In this document: one piece after another, positions 54,360-62,044 of the stretch
Numbering within the stretch: position 1 is the stretch's first letter
Layout of the letters: every line of letters starts with the position of its first letter
Assembly (NCBI RefSeq): GCF_031157355.1
Contig: NZ_JAVIFT010000002.1
Location: 606,501-670,500, forward strand
From: Hyphomicrobium sp. LHD-15
GTDB lineage: Bacteria > Pseudomonadota > Alphaproteobacteria > Rhizobiales > Hyphomicrobiaceae
Reading direction: 5' to 3'
DNA length: 64,000 bases
Made by a program: the position numbers and the translations under genes
Notes under the pieces: generated by a model
Seen by the model: only the letters and a program-made list of their open reading frames with translations
What the model was told of the DNA's origin: nothing
The model's database searches: none

Positions 54360-56141
54360 ATGGCTCCAGAGCGCGCCGCCATCGAAGAGCAGCTTGAGGC
54401 GATTTTCGCGTCGGAGGCCTTTTCCTCGGCGCCGAAAATGAGATCTCTTCTGCGCTATCTGGTCGATGCAACGCTCGCCGGCGATGTGGATCGTCTCAAG
54501 GGGTATGCCATCGGGGTTGATGTGTTCGAGCGCGGCGAGGCGTTCGATCCGGGAACGGATCCGATCGTGCGCGTGCAGGCCGGCCGCCTGCGCAAGCTGC
54601 TCGAGGCCTACTACCACGCACATGGCGGAACCGATTCCATCCGGATCGAGATTCCGAAGGGTGGCTATGCCGTCGAATTCCTGACCTCAGGGGCGGAGCC
54701 CGCGACGGCTGCAGTGTCCGCTTCCGAAGGCCCTATCCAGCCCAAGACAAGTCGTTGGAACGTGTGGAGTAGGGCTGGGCATTTGCCGCTCGCCGCTCCG
54801 ATCGGCGTATCAGCGCTCGTCCTGCTTGTTTTCTTGTCTGTTTTCTTCGGCAACAAGGATGCCGCCGAGCGCGGCTCGCCAAGCAAAATGCCGGCCGACT
54901 ACACCGCCAATACGGACGCCATTACGTTCGCGGTTCTGCCCTTCGCGAACATGTCCGAGGACGCGTCGAAGACTGGTTTCGCCGATGGTTTGACAGATGC
55001 GCTCACGACCGCATTCGCGCGGGTCAAATCCATATCGCTCGCGTCGCGGACATCCGCGTTCCAGTATCGCGCGGCCGCCGATCTTCGCCAGGTCGGGCGG
55101 GAGCTTGGGGTGAGGTATATTCTCGAGGGCGGCTTGCAGCACGACGGCGAGCGGATGAGCGTGAACGTTCAGCTGATCGACGCTCTGACAGGCGCGCATC
55201 TCTGGGCGCAGAAATTCGATCGGCCGGCAGGAGACGATCTGATCAATCAGGGCGAACTTGTCGCGATGATTGCGGCCGAGGTTCGCCCACAGCTGTTTGG
55301 CGCTGCGAAGAGGGCGATACGGGCAAATGCCGGTCCACAGGCGACAGCCTGGCAGCTCTATATGCAATCGACCTGGATGCCGGGCGAGGCGCGAAACAGC
55401 CTCGCTTGGGAGAAGGAGCGCGTGGCGCTTGCGACGCGGGCTCTGGAGATCGATCCGGATCTCGGGGCGGCCAATTCGGTTCTTGCCGACAAGCTTTCCT
55501 ACCTGGCGAATGTCGATCCGCCGTCGGATACGGAGGAAGCTCGTAACAAGGCGACCGAGCATGCGCGCCGTGCGCTGGAGCGGGCACCCGCTGACGCCGA
55601 CGTGATGTTCAATCTCTCTGTCCATCATTGGCACGCAGGTCGTATCAAGGAGTCGTTCGAGGCGACGCAACGGACGCTCGAACTCGATCCTAATCACGTG
55701 CTTGCGCGTTTTCTCGTCAAGGCCATCCCGTTCACGTGCTCGGATGCGCCCCAGGGCGTCATCGACGAACTCGTCGCTTTCGATGCGGCGATCTCATCCG
55801 ACAATCCGGTGCGTTGGGTTACGCTGACCTGGATTAGTCTCCTCTATTTGAATAATGGAGATTTCGCCCGTGCAGCCGACGCAGCCCGGCGCTCGGATCA
55901 GGTTTTCCGCACTCCCAATACGTTTTACCGGCTCGCCGCCATTCTCGTGCAGCTCGGCGAGGTCAAGGCGGCCGTCGAGCAGATCAAGCAGCAGCAGGAC
56001 AACTGGCCCAATCTCAGTCCGCGCCATTACGCCGACGTCGTCATTCCGAGGCGCTGCGGGGATGCGCCGAAGGCTGCGTTTCTCCGGCGCGTTTATGGCG
56101 ATCTTGCAGATGCGTTCGAGGCGGCTCGGCGCGGAGGGTAG
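54360..56141 (+). CDS. TolB/TPR membrane protein with N-terminal winged-helix-like domain
   Basis: A 593-residue protein of a type often annotated adenylate cyclase-like or CadC-like. An N-terminal soluble domain of about 95 residues (LKGYAIGVDVFERGEAFDPG ... EIPKGGYAVEF) leads to a single membrane helix (about 143-160) and then a FlgO/TolB-like segment, FADGLTDALTTAFARVKSI and YILEGGLQHDGERMSVNVQL. Several TPR repeats cover the C-terminal half (ALEIDPDLGAANSVLADKLS, ALERAPADADVMFNLSVHHW). The N-terminal domain shares the layout of DNA-binding regulators with a transmembrane sensor; whether it binds DNA is not known. GTG at 54300 is a second start, but AAGGGGA favours 54360. Confidence 0.8.
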   Translation: MAPERAAIEEQLEAIFASEAFSSAPKMRSLLRYLVDATLAGDVDRLKGYAIGVDVFERGEAFDPGTDPIVRVQAGRLRKLLEAYYHAHGGTDSIRIEIPKGGYAVEFLTSGAEPATAAVSASEGPIQPKTSRWNVWSRAGHLPLAAPIGVSALVLLVFLSVFFGNKDAAERGSPSKMPADYTANTDAITFAVLPFANMSEDASKTGFADGLTDALTTAFARVKSISLASRTSAFQYRAAADLRQVGRELGVRYILEGGLQHDGERMSVNVQLIDALTGAHLWAQKFDRPAGDDLINQGELVAMIAAEVRPQLFGAAKRAIRANAGPQATAWQLYMQSTWMPGEARNSLAWEKERVALATRALEIDPDLGAANSVLADKLSYLANVDPPSDTEEARNKATEHARRALERAPADADVMFNLSVHHWHAGRIKESFEATQRTLELDPNHVLARFLVKAIPFTCSDAPQGVIDELVAFDAAISSDNPVRWVTLTWISLLYLNNGDFARAADAARRSDQVFRTPNTFYRLAAILVQLGEVKAAVEQIKQQQDNWPNLSPRHYADVVIPRRCGDAPKAAFLRRVYGDLADAFEAARRGG

Positions 56142-56159
56142 GGCGTATGGCGCAAATGC

Positions 56160-57038
56160 TCAGAAGAATGTTCGGCGCTTGCGCTCGATGAGCTGAAGGA
56201 TCATCGGCGTCAGGATGAGCTGCATCGCGAGATCCAGGCTTCCGCCGGGGATTACGATCGAGTTGGCGCGGGACATGAAGCTGTTCTTGATCATCGACAG
56301 CAGATAGGAAAAGTCGATGCCGCGCGGGTTTTTGAAACGGATGACGACCATCGATTCTTCCGGCGTCGGAATCCAACGGGCAACGAACGGATTGGACGTG
56401 TCGACGGTCGGGATGCGCTGGAAGTTGATGTCGGTCTCGGTGAACTGCGGGCAGATGTACTTCACGTAGTCCGGCATCCGGCTGAGGATGACGTCGGTGA
56501 TGGCTTCCGGTGAATAGCCGCGTTCGTCCTTGTCGCGATGGATCTTCTGGATCCATTCGAGGTTGATGACCGGCACGACGCCGATGCGCAGGTCCGCGTG
56601 GCGGGCGATGTTGACCTTGTTGGTGATGGCTGCGCCGTGCAGGCCTTCGTAAATCATCAGGTCGGTGCCGTACGGAATTTCTTCCCAGGGCGTGAACGTG
56701 CCGGGAGGGACATTGTAGATGTCCGCTTCCGCCTGGTCGTGGACGTAGTGGCGCGCGCGGCCGGTGCCGATCTCGCCGTAGGTTTTGAAAAGCTGCTCGA
56801 GCTCGGGAAGAAGGTTTGCTTCCTCGCCGAAGTGGCTCAGCCTTTGGTCGCCTTCGGCAGTTGCGGCGGCGGACGCGGCGATCATCTCGGCGCGGTTGTA
56901 ACGATGAAACGCGTCGCCCTCGATGAAGACGGCGGTGACCTTCTCGCGCCGGAAAATCTGTTCGAACGTGCGGCGAACGCTCGTCGTTCCTGCGCCGGAG
57001 GAGCCGGTAACGGAGATGATGGGGTGCTTGGCGGACAT
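56160..57038 (-). CDS. prkB: phosphoribulokinase
   Basis: A 292-residue class I phosphoribulokinase, phosphorylating ribulose 5-phosphate to ribulose 1,5-bisphosphate. The P-loop is GSSGAGTTSVRRTF, then EGDAFHRYNRAEM, the central LMIYEGLHG and RMPDYVKYICPQFTETDINF. The length is typical of proteobacterial CbbP/PrkB. It follows fructose-bisphosphatase after 54 bases, which indicates a Calvin-type sugar phosphate unit. No RuBisCO (cbbLS) or CbbR gene is in the window, so the enzyme could serve carbon fixation encoded elsewhere or the regulatory RuBP production known from serine-cycle methylotrophs. The ATG lacks a strong ribosome site. Confidence 0.9.
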   Translation of the reverse strand: MSAKHPIISVTGSSGAGTTSVRRTFEQIFRREKVTAVFIEGDAFHRYNRAEMIAASAAATAEGDQRLSHFGEEANLLPELEQLFKTYGEIGTGRARHYVHDQAEADIYNVPPGTFTPWEEIPYGTDLMIYEGLHGAAITNKVNIARHADLRIGVVPVINLEWIQKIHRDKDERGYSPEAITDVILSRMPDYVKYICPQFTETDINFQRIPTVDTSNPFVARWIPTPEESMVVIRFKNPRGIDFSYLLSMIKNSFMSRANSIVIPGGSLDLAMQLILTPMILQLIERKRRTFF

Positions 57039-57092
57039 TTAATTAATTTGGCCTGGTTCGCGTTCTGATTGTTGAGTGCGGGCGCTTTCGGA

Positions 57093-58133
57093 TCAGGTTC
57101 TGAAGAGGCCACGGCGCCCGAACAGAGGCGAACGCTCGCCCAAGCCATGCGGATCGTGGTGGAGACGCGCAAGATACTCCACCTCGGTCTTCGATCCGCC
57201 AATGAAAGGCGTGCGTTGGTGAAGAGCGGTGGGCTCGTGGTCGAGAATGCGCTCGAAGCCTGAGGTGGCTGCGCCGCCAGCCTGCTCGATGATCCAGGCG
57301 AGCGGATTGGCCTCGTAGACGAGGCGCAAGCGGCCCATCGTGTAGTTGTCGCGGAGATCTCCCGGATAAAGGAAAATGCCGCCGCGAGTCAGGATGCGAT
57401 AGATGTCGGCCACCGGGGAGGCGGTCCATCGCATGTTGAAGTTCTTGCCGCGTGGGCCCTCGCGGCCGCGCAGGCAGTCGTCGATGTAGGTGCGGATGGC
57501 CTCGTCCCAATAGCGATAGTTCGAGGCGTTAATCGCATACTCGCGCGTGGAGGTGGGAATCTCGACGTTGGGGGCGGTGAGAATGAATTGCCCGGCTGTC
57601 CGTTGCAGCGTGAAAATGTGCGTGCCGTTGCCGACGGTAAGAACGAGTGTCGTGTACGGCCCGTAAAGCACGAAGCCAGCCGCAAGCTGGGCGCTGCCCT
57701 TTTGCAGGAAGCTCGACGTGTCCACGCCGTTGGCGCGGGCGGGAAGCACCGTGAAGATGGTGCCAATCGAGACGTTGCAGTCGATGTTGGACGAGCCATC
57801 GATCGGATCGACGGCCACGGCCAGGGGTGCGCCCGGATTGATCGGCAGGGCCCACTCGAGTTCCTCGGACCCGAGCGACGCGACCGGAGCCTCTTTAAGG
57901 GCGGCGATGATCAGATCGTTGGCGCGAACGTCGATCTCTTTCTGGGCGTCGACACCGCTCTGGCGGCCGGTTTCCGAGCCAAGCGCGCCCGCGAGCGATC
58001 CAAGGTTTATCAGGCTGCCGATGCGGCAGCACGCTTCCGACAGGCGAACGACTGTAACGGCAACATCGGCTCGGGCTGGATCTGCCTGTGCCCAGCGATC
58101 AAGAAAGGCCCCTAAATCAATGGGGTCAGTCAT
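57093..58133 (-). CDS. fbp: fructose-1,6-bisphosphatase class I
   Basis: A 346-residue class I FBPase, hydrolysing fructose 1,6-bisphosphate (and often sedoheptulose 1,7-bisphosphate) for gluconeogenesis and the Calvin cycle. The metal site is in SLGSEELEW and DPIDGSSNIDCNVSIGTIF, and the C-terminal signature ILDHEPTALHQRTPFIGGSKTEVE-type block (HQRTPFIGGSKTEVEYLAR) is present. The start MTDPIDLGAF is preceded by GGGAGGA. It is followed by phosphoribulokinase on the same strand and likely co-transcribed with it; the pair resembles cbbF-cbbP. Confidence 0.9.
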   Translation of the reverse strand: MTDPIDLGAFLDRWAQADPARADVAVTVVRLSEACCRIGSLINLGSLAGALGSETGRQSGVDAQKEIDVRANDLIIAALKEAPVASLGSEELEWALPINPGAPLAVAVDPIDGSSNIDCNVSIGTIFTVLPARANGVDTSSFLQKGSAQLAAGFVLYGPYTTLVLTVGNGTHIFTLQRTAGQFILTAPNVEIPTSTREYAINASNYRYWDEAIRTYIDDCLRGREGPRGKNFNMRWTASPVADIYRILTRGGIFLYPGDLRDNYTMGRLRLVYEANPLAWIIEQAGGAATSGFERILDHEPTALHQRTPFIGGSKTEVEYLARLHHDPHGLGERSPLFGRRGLFRT

Positions 58134-58356
58134 TCGTCTTAATCCTCCCATGGCACCGCCCGGTCGTTGCGTGGGTCGTGAAGACCGCCGCGCGTTGTGC
58201 CTGTCGACATTCGAGGGGTAGCCGGACCTTCGCGCAAGGTTGAACTTTAGTCTGCCCCCTCCATAGCCTCCATCTGATGAACATTTCTTAGCAAATGCGC
58301 GCTTATATCCTTTGGCGTGTATATTTATTTCTTATGCAATTAAAGGATGTATATCT

Positions 58357-59349
58357 ATGGAGAGCGCCAGACAGACCGGGTCGATGGGCGGTGTCCCGGG
58401 TTGGATGCCGAGCAAAGATGCGGGCGGGTATGAGCCTTTGGTGCGGGGAGACAGCGACGGGCTTGGCGTTTGGACTTCACTGCTCTGGCCGATGCTGGGG
58501 CTGTCGGGGATGCTCAACGGGCTTCAGCTCTCCGTTTCTCTCTATGTGATCGGTATCTACGATCACGTGCTGCCGACGCGGAGCCTTACTGCGCTCGCTC
58601 TCCTGACCGGCGCGGTGCTCGCGCTCCACGTCTTGTTCGCGCTGCTGGACTGGTTGCGGTCGCTCGCGCTGTTTCAGGCGAGCGCTTGCTTCCTACGGGT
58701 GCTCGATGGATATGCGCTTGGCGTGATCTGCACAGGTGCGCCGCGCCGAGGTCTCGCGGCGGTTCGCGATGTGGAACGAGTGGGGCGCTTTCTGATTGGC
58801 GGCGGTCCGGCTGCGTTTCTCGATGTTCTCTGGACGCCCATTTTCCTTGGTGCGGTGTTTTGGCTGAACCCGGCGCTCGGGAGTTTCGCCGGTGCGGGGT
58901 TTCTCCTCGTCGCGGGGCTCGGCATCGCGGCGGAGCGCCGATCGCGGGGTACGGCGCGAAGGATCTCCCGAAAACACTATCTGCGTTTTGCAGTGGCGCG
59001 CGATGCAGAGGCCGCGAAAGCGTCACGCAGCCGCGTGCCTGTGTCCCAGGTCTCGTCTCGCTGGAGCGCCGCGTCTCGATCCTACTACGTTCACAGATCG
59101 CGCGGCGCTCTTCGGGCGATGCAGTCCGCAGCGCTGGGAAAGGCCCTGCGCTTGATGTTTCTGTCGGGCGGGCTTGCGCTCGGTGCGTTGCTCTTCATCG
59201 AGGGGGCGATGAGCGCGGGCGGATTGGTGGCGTCGTCCGTCCTCATGGGACGGCTATTCATGTCGCTCGACGCCGCTCTCATGCATTGGCGCTCGTTCGT
59301 TGGGGCGCGGACGAGCTACACCCGGCTCGTGACAAAAACTAGATCTTGA
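58357..59349 (+). CDS. orphan PrtD-type ABC exporter membrane domain (no ATPase domain)
   Basis: A 330-residue membrane protein resembling the N-terminal half of type I secretion ABC transporters of the PrtD/HlyB-like group: SGMLNGLQLSVSLYVIGIYD for helix 1, then HVLPTRSL, FLIGGGPAAFLDVLWTPIFL and a C-terminal LFIEGAMSAGGLVASSVLMG with an ending RSFVGARTSYTRL. At this point PrtD proteins continue with an ATPase domain of about 220 residues; here a stop follows 9 residues later. An N-terminal extension of about 45 residues precedes the first helix. Several usual residues appear degenerate. Either the ATPase was lost or it acts with a separate one. SD AAAGGA sits 9 bases before the ATG. The last 11 bases overlap the convergent Anbu gene. 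Confidence 0.7.
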   Translation: MESARQTGSMGGVPGWMPSKDAGGYEPLVRGDSDGLGVWTSLLWPMLGLSGMLNGLQLSVSLYVIGIYDHVLPTRSLTALALLTGAVLALHVLFALLDWLRSLALFQASACFLRVLDGYALGVICTGAPRRGLAAVRDVERVGRFLIGGGPAAFLDVLWTPIFLGAVFWLNPALGSFAGAGFLLVAGLGIAAERRSRGTARRISRKHYLRFAVARDAEAAKASRSRVPVSQVSSRWSAASRSYYVHRSRGALRAMQSAALGKALRLMFLSGGLALGALLFIEGAMSAGGLVASSVLMGRLFMSLDAALMHWRSFVGARTSYTRLVTKTRS

Positions 59350-60070
59350 ACTCTTCGATGTTGGCGAACGCTCCGCGCAGAGCGTCGGACCACGACGAGG
59401 ACAGCTTCTTGAAATACTCGTCGTCCTGGTAGATGCGCTTTTCGCGCCGGACGTCGAGGCTATCGCGATCGTAGATCAGGATGTCGATCGGCATGCCGAC
59501 CGAGAGGTTCGAGCGCAACGTGGAATCGAATGAGAGCAGCACCAGCTTCGCGGCCTCTCCGAGCCGCATCTCCGGACGCGCAACGCGATCGAGGATCGGC
59601 TTGCCATACTTGTGCTCGCCGATCTGAAGGAAGGGCGTATCGTCGGTTGCCTCGATGAAGTTGCCTTCGGCGTAGATCTGATAGAGACGGGGGCGCTCGG
59701 CGCCGATCTGTCCGCCGAGAATGAAAGACGCCGCAAAGCCCGCCTTGCTCATCTCCAGCGCGGGGCCATCCTGACGGCGCACATCGCGCACGGCATCGCC
59801 GACGAGGCGCGCGGCGCGGTACATGGATGGGACGTTGAACAACGTCGTCCCGGTGTAGTCGGGCGTGGCGAGCTGTTCGTTCAAGTTGCTCACGACCGAC
59901 TGGGTGACAGCCAGATTGCCCGCCGACAGCAGCACGATCACTCTGTCGCCGGGCTGGCGCCAGAAGTGGAGCTTGCGGTACTGGGCGATATTGTCGACAC
60001 CGGCGTTGGTGCGGGTGTCGGCGGCAAACACGAGGCCGCCGTCCAGTCTCAGCGCGACGCAATAGGTCAT
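59339..60070 (-). CDS. proteasome-type protease Anbu
   Basis: A 243-residue Ntn-hydrolase related to proteasome beta subunits (Anbu, COG3484). The N-terminus is MTYCVALRLDGGLVFAADTR: removal of Met would expose Thr1, with Asp17 and Lys32 close to the positions of the catalytic set in proteasome beta subunits. Conserved blocks TRTNAGVDNIAQYRKLH and YGKPILDR are typical. The second ATG was chosen because GAAGGA lies 9 bases upstream and because it places Thr at position 2. It is the last gene of the minus-strand operon with transglutaminase, alpha-E and ATP-grasp proteins. Peptidase activity of Anbu has been hard to show, so its substrate is unknown. Confidence 0.9.
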   Translation of the reverse strand: MTYCVALRLDGGLVFAADTRTNAGVDNIAQYRKLHFWRQPGDRVIVLLSAGNLAVTQSVVSNLNEQLATPDYTGTTLFNVPSMYRAARLVGDAVRDVRRQDGPALEMSKAGFAASFILGGQIGAERPRLYQIYAEGNFIEATDDTPFLQIGEHKYGKPILDRVARPEMRLGEAAKLVLLSFDSTLRSNLSVGMPIDILIYDRDSLDVRREKRIYQDDEYFKKLSSSWSDALRGAFANIEEFKI

Positions 60071-60188
60071 CGCGAGCATTCCTTCTTTTGGGGCCGCAGG
60101 GCGCTTAAGCCCCCAGGAGCTTCGGTACCCCGATTTTTCTTTTTTGGCGGTCTTTCGTCGGAGGGCCGATATTTACCCTTCGCGGCAC

Positions 60189-61016
60189 TCATTGCTGTTG
60201 CTGAGCGCCTTGCTGCTCAACTTCGACCTTTACGTCAAGGGCTTCGTTCTCGCCGCCGCGCTGGGTGCCTCGAATGGGGGAGGCCGATCCGGCGTCGAAA
60301 CCGCAGGCGAGGCGCACGTAACGCTCGGTCGGGCACATGCCGTTGGCAGGATCGAAGCCGACCCAGCCAAGCCCGTCGACCCAGGCTTCCGCCCAGGCAT
60401 GGTGGGCTTCCGACGGGGCGAGGGTGCCGGACAGGAAGTAGCCGTTGACGTAGCGCGCCGGGATGCCGATCACGCGGGCCGCCGAAATGAACACATGAGC
60501 GTGGTCCTGGCAGACGCCTTTTCCCTCGGCCAGCGCCTCGGCGGCGCTGGTGTGCTCGTGGGTGGCGCCGATCTCGTAATCGACGGCGTCGCGAACGGTG
60601 CGCATCAGGGCATGCAGGCAATCGAGGCTATCGGTCGGGATCTTGCCGTTGCTGACGCTGCGGGCAAGCTCGCGGATGGCCTTGTCGGGTGCGGTCCTCG
60701 GGGTCTCGCGGAGAAAGACGCGGCGGGGTGCCATTTCGCTCAGGCCGTGGATGATGCCGCAGGTGTCCTCGGTGTCGACTATCCCCGATGCCTCGATGGT
60801 GATGCCGTCGTGCAGCGCCCCTAACGAGGCGAGGTGGACGATGTTGCCGAAGCCGTCGCGATATTCGATGTGCTTATCGAAGCCCGGTGCGGAGATCGCC
60901 CAGCTCAAGACGTTCTGTCCCTCGAACGACGGCGGCGTCAGGCGCAGGCTTTGAATCGAATAGCGCGCCGGCGTGTCGTAGCTGTAGGTCGTTATATGGC
61001 GAATTTCGATCAGCAT
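60189..61016 (-). CDS. transglutaminase-like cysteine peptidase family protein
   Basis: A 275-residue protein with an N-terminal beta domain (bacterial transglutaminase-like N-terminal, IRHITTYSYDTPARYSIQ) and a transglutaminase core. The Cys is in GKGVCQDHAHVF, the His in EAHHAWAEAW and the Asp in GFDPANG; the intact triad suggests an active amidase or peptidase. It ends in an acidic Gln-rich tail (EQQGAQQQQ). It lies 7 bases downstream of the alpha-E gene and 118 bases upstream of Anbu. This gene set is a known conserved cluster for a predicted peptide tagging or short-peptide pathway. Confidence 0.85.
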   Translation of the reverse strand: MLIEIRHITTYSYDTPARYSIQSLRLTPPSFEGQNVLSWAISAPGFDKHIEYRDGFGNIVHLASLGALHDGITIEASGIVDTEDTCGIIHGLSEMAPRRVFLRETPRTAPDKAIRELARSVSNGKIPTDSLDCLHALMRTVRDAVDYEIGATHEHTSAAEALAEGKGVCQDHAHVFISAARVIGIPARYVNGYFLSGTLAPSEAHHAWAEAWVDGLGWVGFDPANGMCPTERYVRLACGFDAGSASPIRGTQRGGENEALDVKVEVEQQGAQQQQ

Positions 61017-61023
61017 CCGCCCC

Positions 61024-61971
61024 TCACGAATTGAAGTGGTAAGCCTCTGAGATCTCGTGCGCGACCCTGTTGTTGCGTGCGATGAACTCGAGCAGGAATT
61101 CGTGTAGGCCCGACTGGAAAATTGTGTCGATGTCTCCCTTTTCGAGCAGGGCGAGGGTCGATCTCGCGGTCTCGGCGCAGGGCTCCTGCTCGCCGTAGAG
61201 ACCCGAAAGATCGTCCAGCGTGTTGTCGATCTCGGTGTAGCAGGCGCGCAGCGAGCGCGGCATGGCGCGGTTGAGGATCAGATAGTCCGCGATCCGCCAG
61301 GAGCGATAACTGTCCTTGTAAACCCAGCGATAGCTACGGTGGGCGGATACCGAGCGCAGAATGGCCTCCCACTGCGCGTTGTCGACGCCGCTCCCGATCA
61401 TGCTCGTGGAGGGCAGCAGCACGTAATATTTCACGTCGAGAATGCGCGCGGTGTTGTCGGCGCGCTCGAGGAAGGTGCCGAGCTGGCTGAAGAAGAAGGT
61501 GTCGTTGCGCAGGATGGTGTTGAGAAGCGCGCCGCGATATCCGGCCGAACGCTCCTTGATCCAGTCGAGGATGCGGGGCAAGGCATCTGGCCTGAGCGTC
61601 TCCGGGCGAATGGTCTGGAACTCGAGCCAAGAACCGTTGAGGCTTTCCCACATCTCGCGCGTCAATGCCGTGCGCTGGGCGCGCGCGTTGCGGCGCGCGG
61701 TTGCGAGGCACGTGTGGATGCTGGAAGGGTTGCTGGCGTCGAACAGCAGGAAATCAACGACGTTGCGTGTGTCGAGGACGCCGTGTTTGGCCTTGTACTG
61801 CTGCGTGCAGCCGGCGCTCTCCAACGTCGACGCCCATTCCTGATTGCGATCGTCTCCGGCTCTCGGCAGGAGCGCGATGCGATACCCCGCTTCGATCAGG
61901 CGGGCCATGTTCTCGGCTCGCTCGATGTAGCGCGATAGCCAGAAGAGATCGTTTGCCGTGCGCCCTAGCAT
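61024..61971 (-). CDS. alpha-E domain protein (DUF403)
   Basis: A 315-residue all-helical protein. It begins MLGRTANDLFWLSRYIERAE, the typical N-terminal signature of alpha-E domains, and carries a repeated helical pattern with YRWVYKDSYRSWRIADYLILN-like and ERADNTARILDVKYY. It has no known catalytic motif; in this conserved operon it may form a scaffold or a peptide-binding partner of the ATP-grasp enzyme. It is 73 bases downstream of the ATP-grasp gene and 7 bases upstream of the transglutaminase gene. Confidence 0.9.
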   Translation of the reverse strand: MLGRTANDLFWLSRYIERAENMARLIEAGYRIALLPRAGDDRNQEWASTLESAGCTQQYKAKHGVLDTRNVVDFLLFDASNPSSIHTCLATARRNARAQRTALTREMWESLNGSWLEFQTIRPETLRPDALPRILDWIKERSAGYRGALLNTILRNDTFFFSQLGTFLERADNTARILDVKYYVLLPSTSMIGSGVDNAQWEAILRSVSAHRSYRWVYKDSYRSWRIADYLILNRAMPRSLRACYTEIDNTLDDLSGLYGEQEPCAETARSTLALLEKGDIDTIFQSGLHEFLLEFIARNNRVAHEISEAYHFNS

Positions 61972-62044
61972 GTGTTTCGTGCGACCTGTCTTGTTCTCGG
62001 ACTTTTGATCTTTTGTCGGCCGTGCGTGTTGGTTGAAAGCGCCC

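Noticed and set aside
57039-57046. TTAATTAA directly before the phosphoribulokinase start as an operator
   Set aside because: Eight bases are too short to be meaningful; it is more likely part of an AT-rich initiation region.
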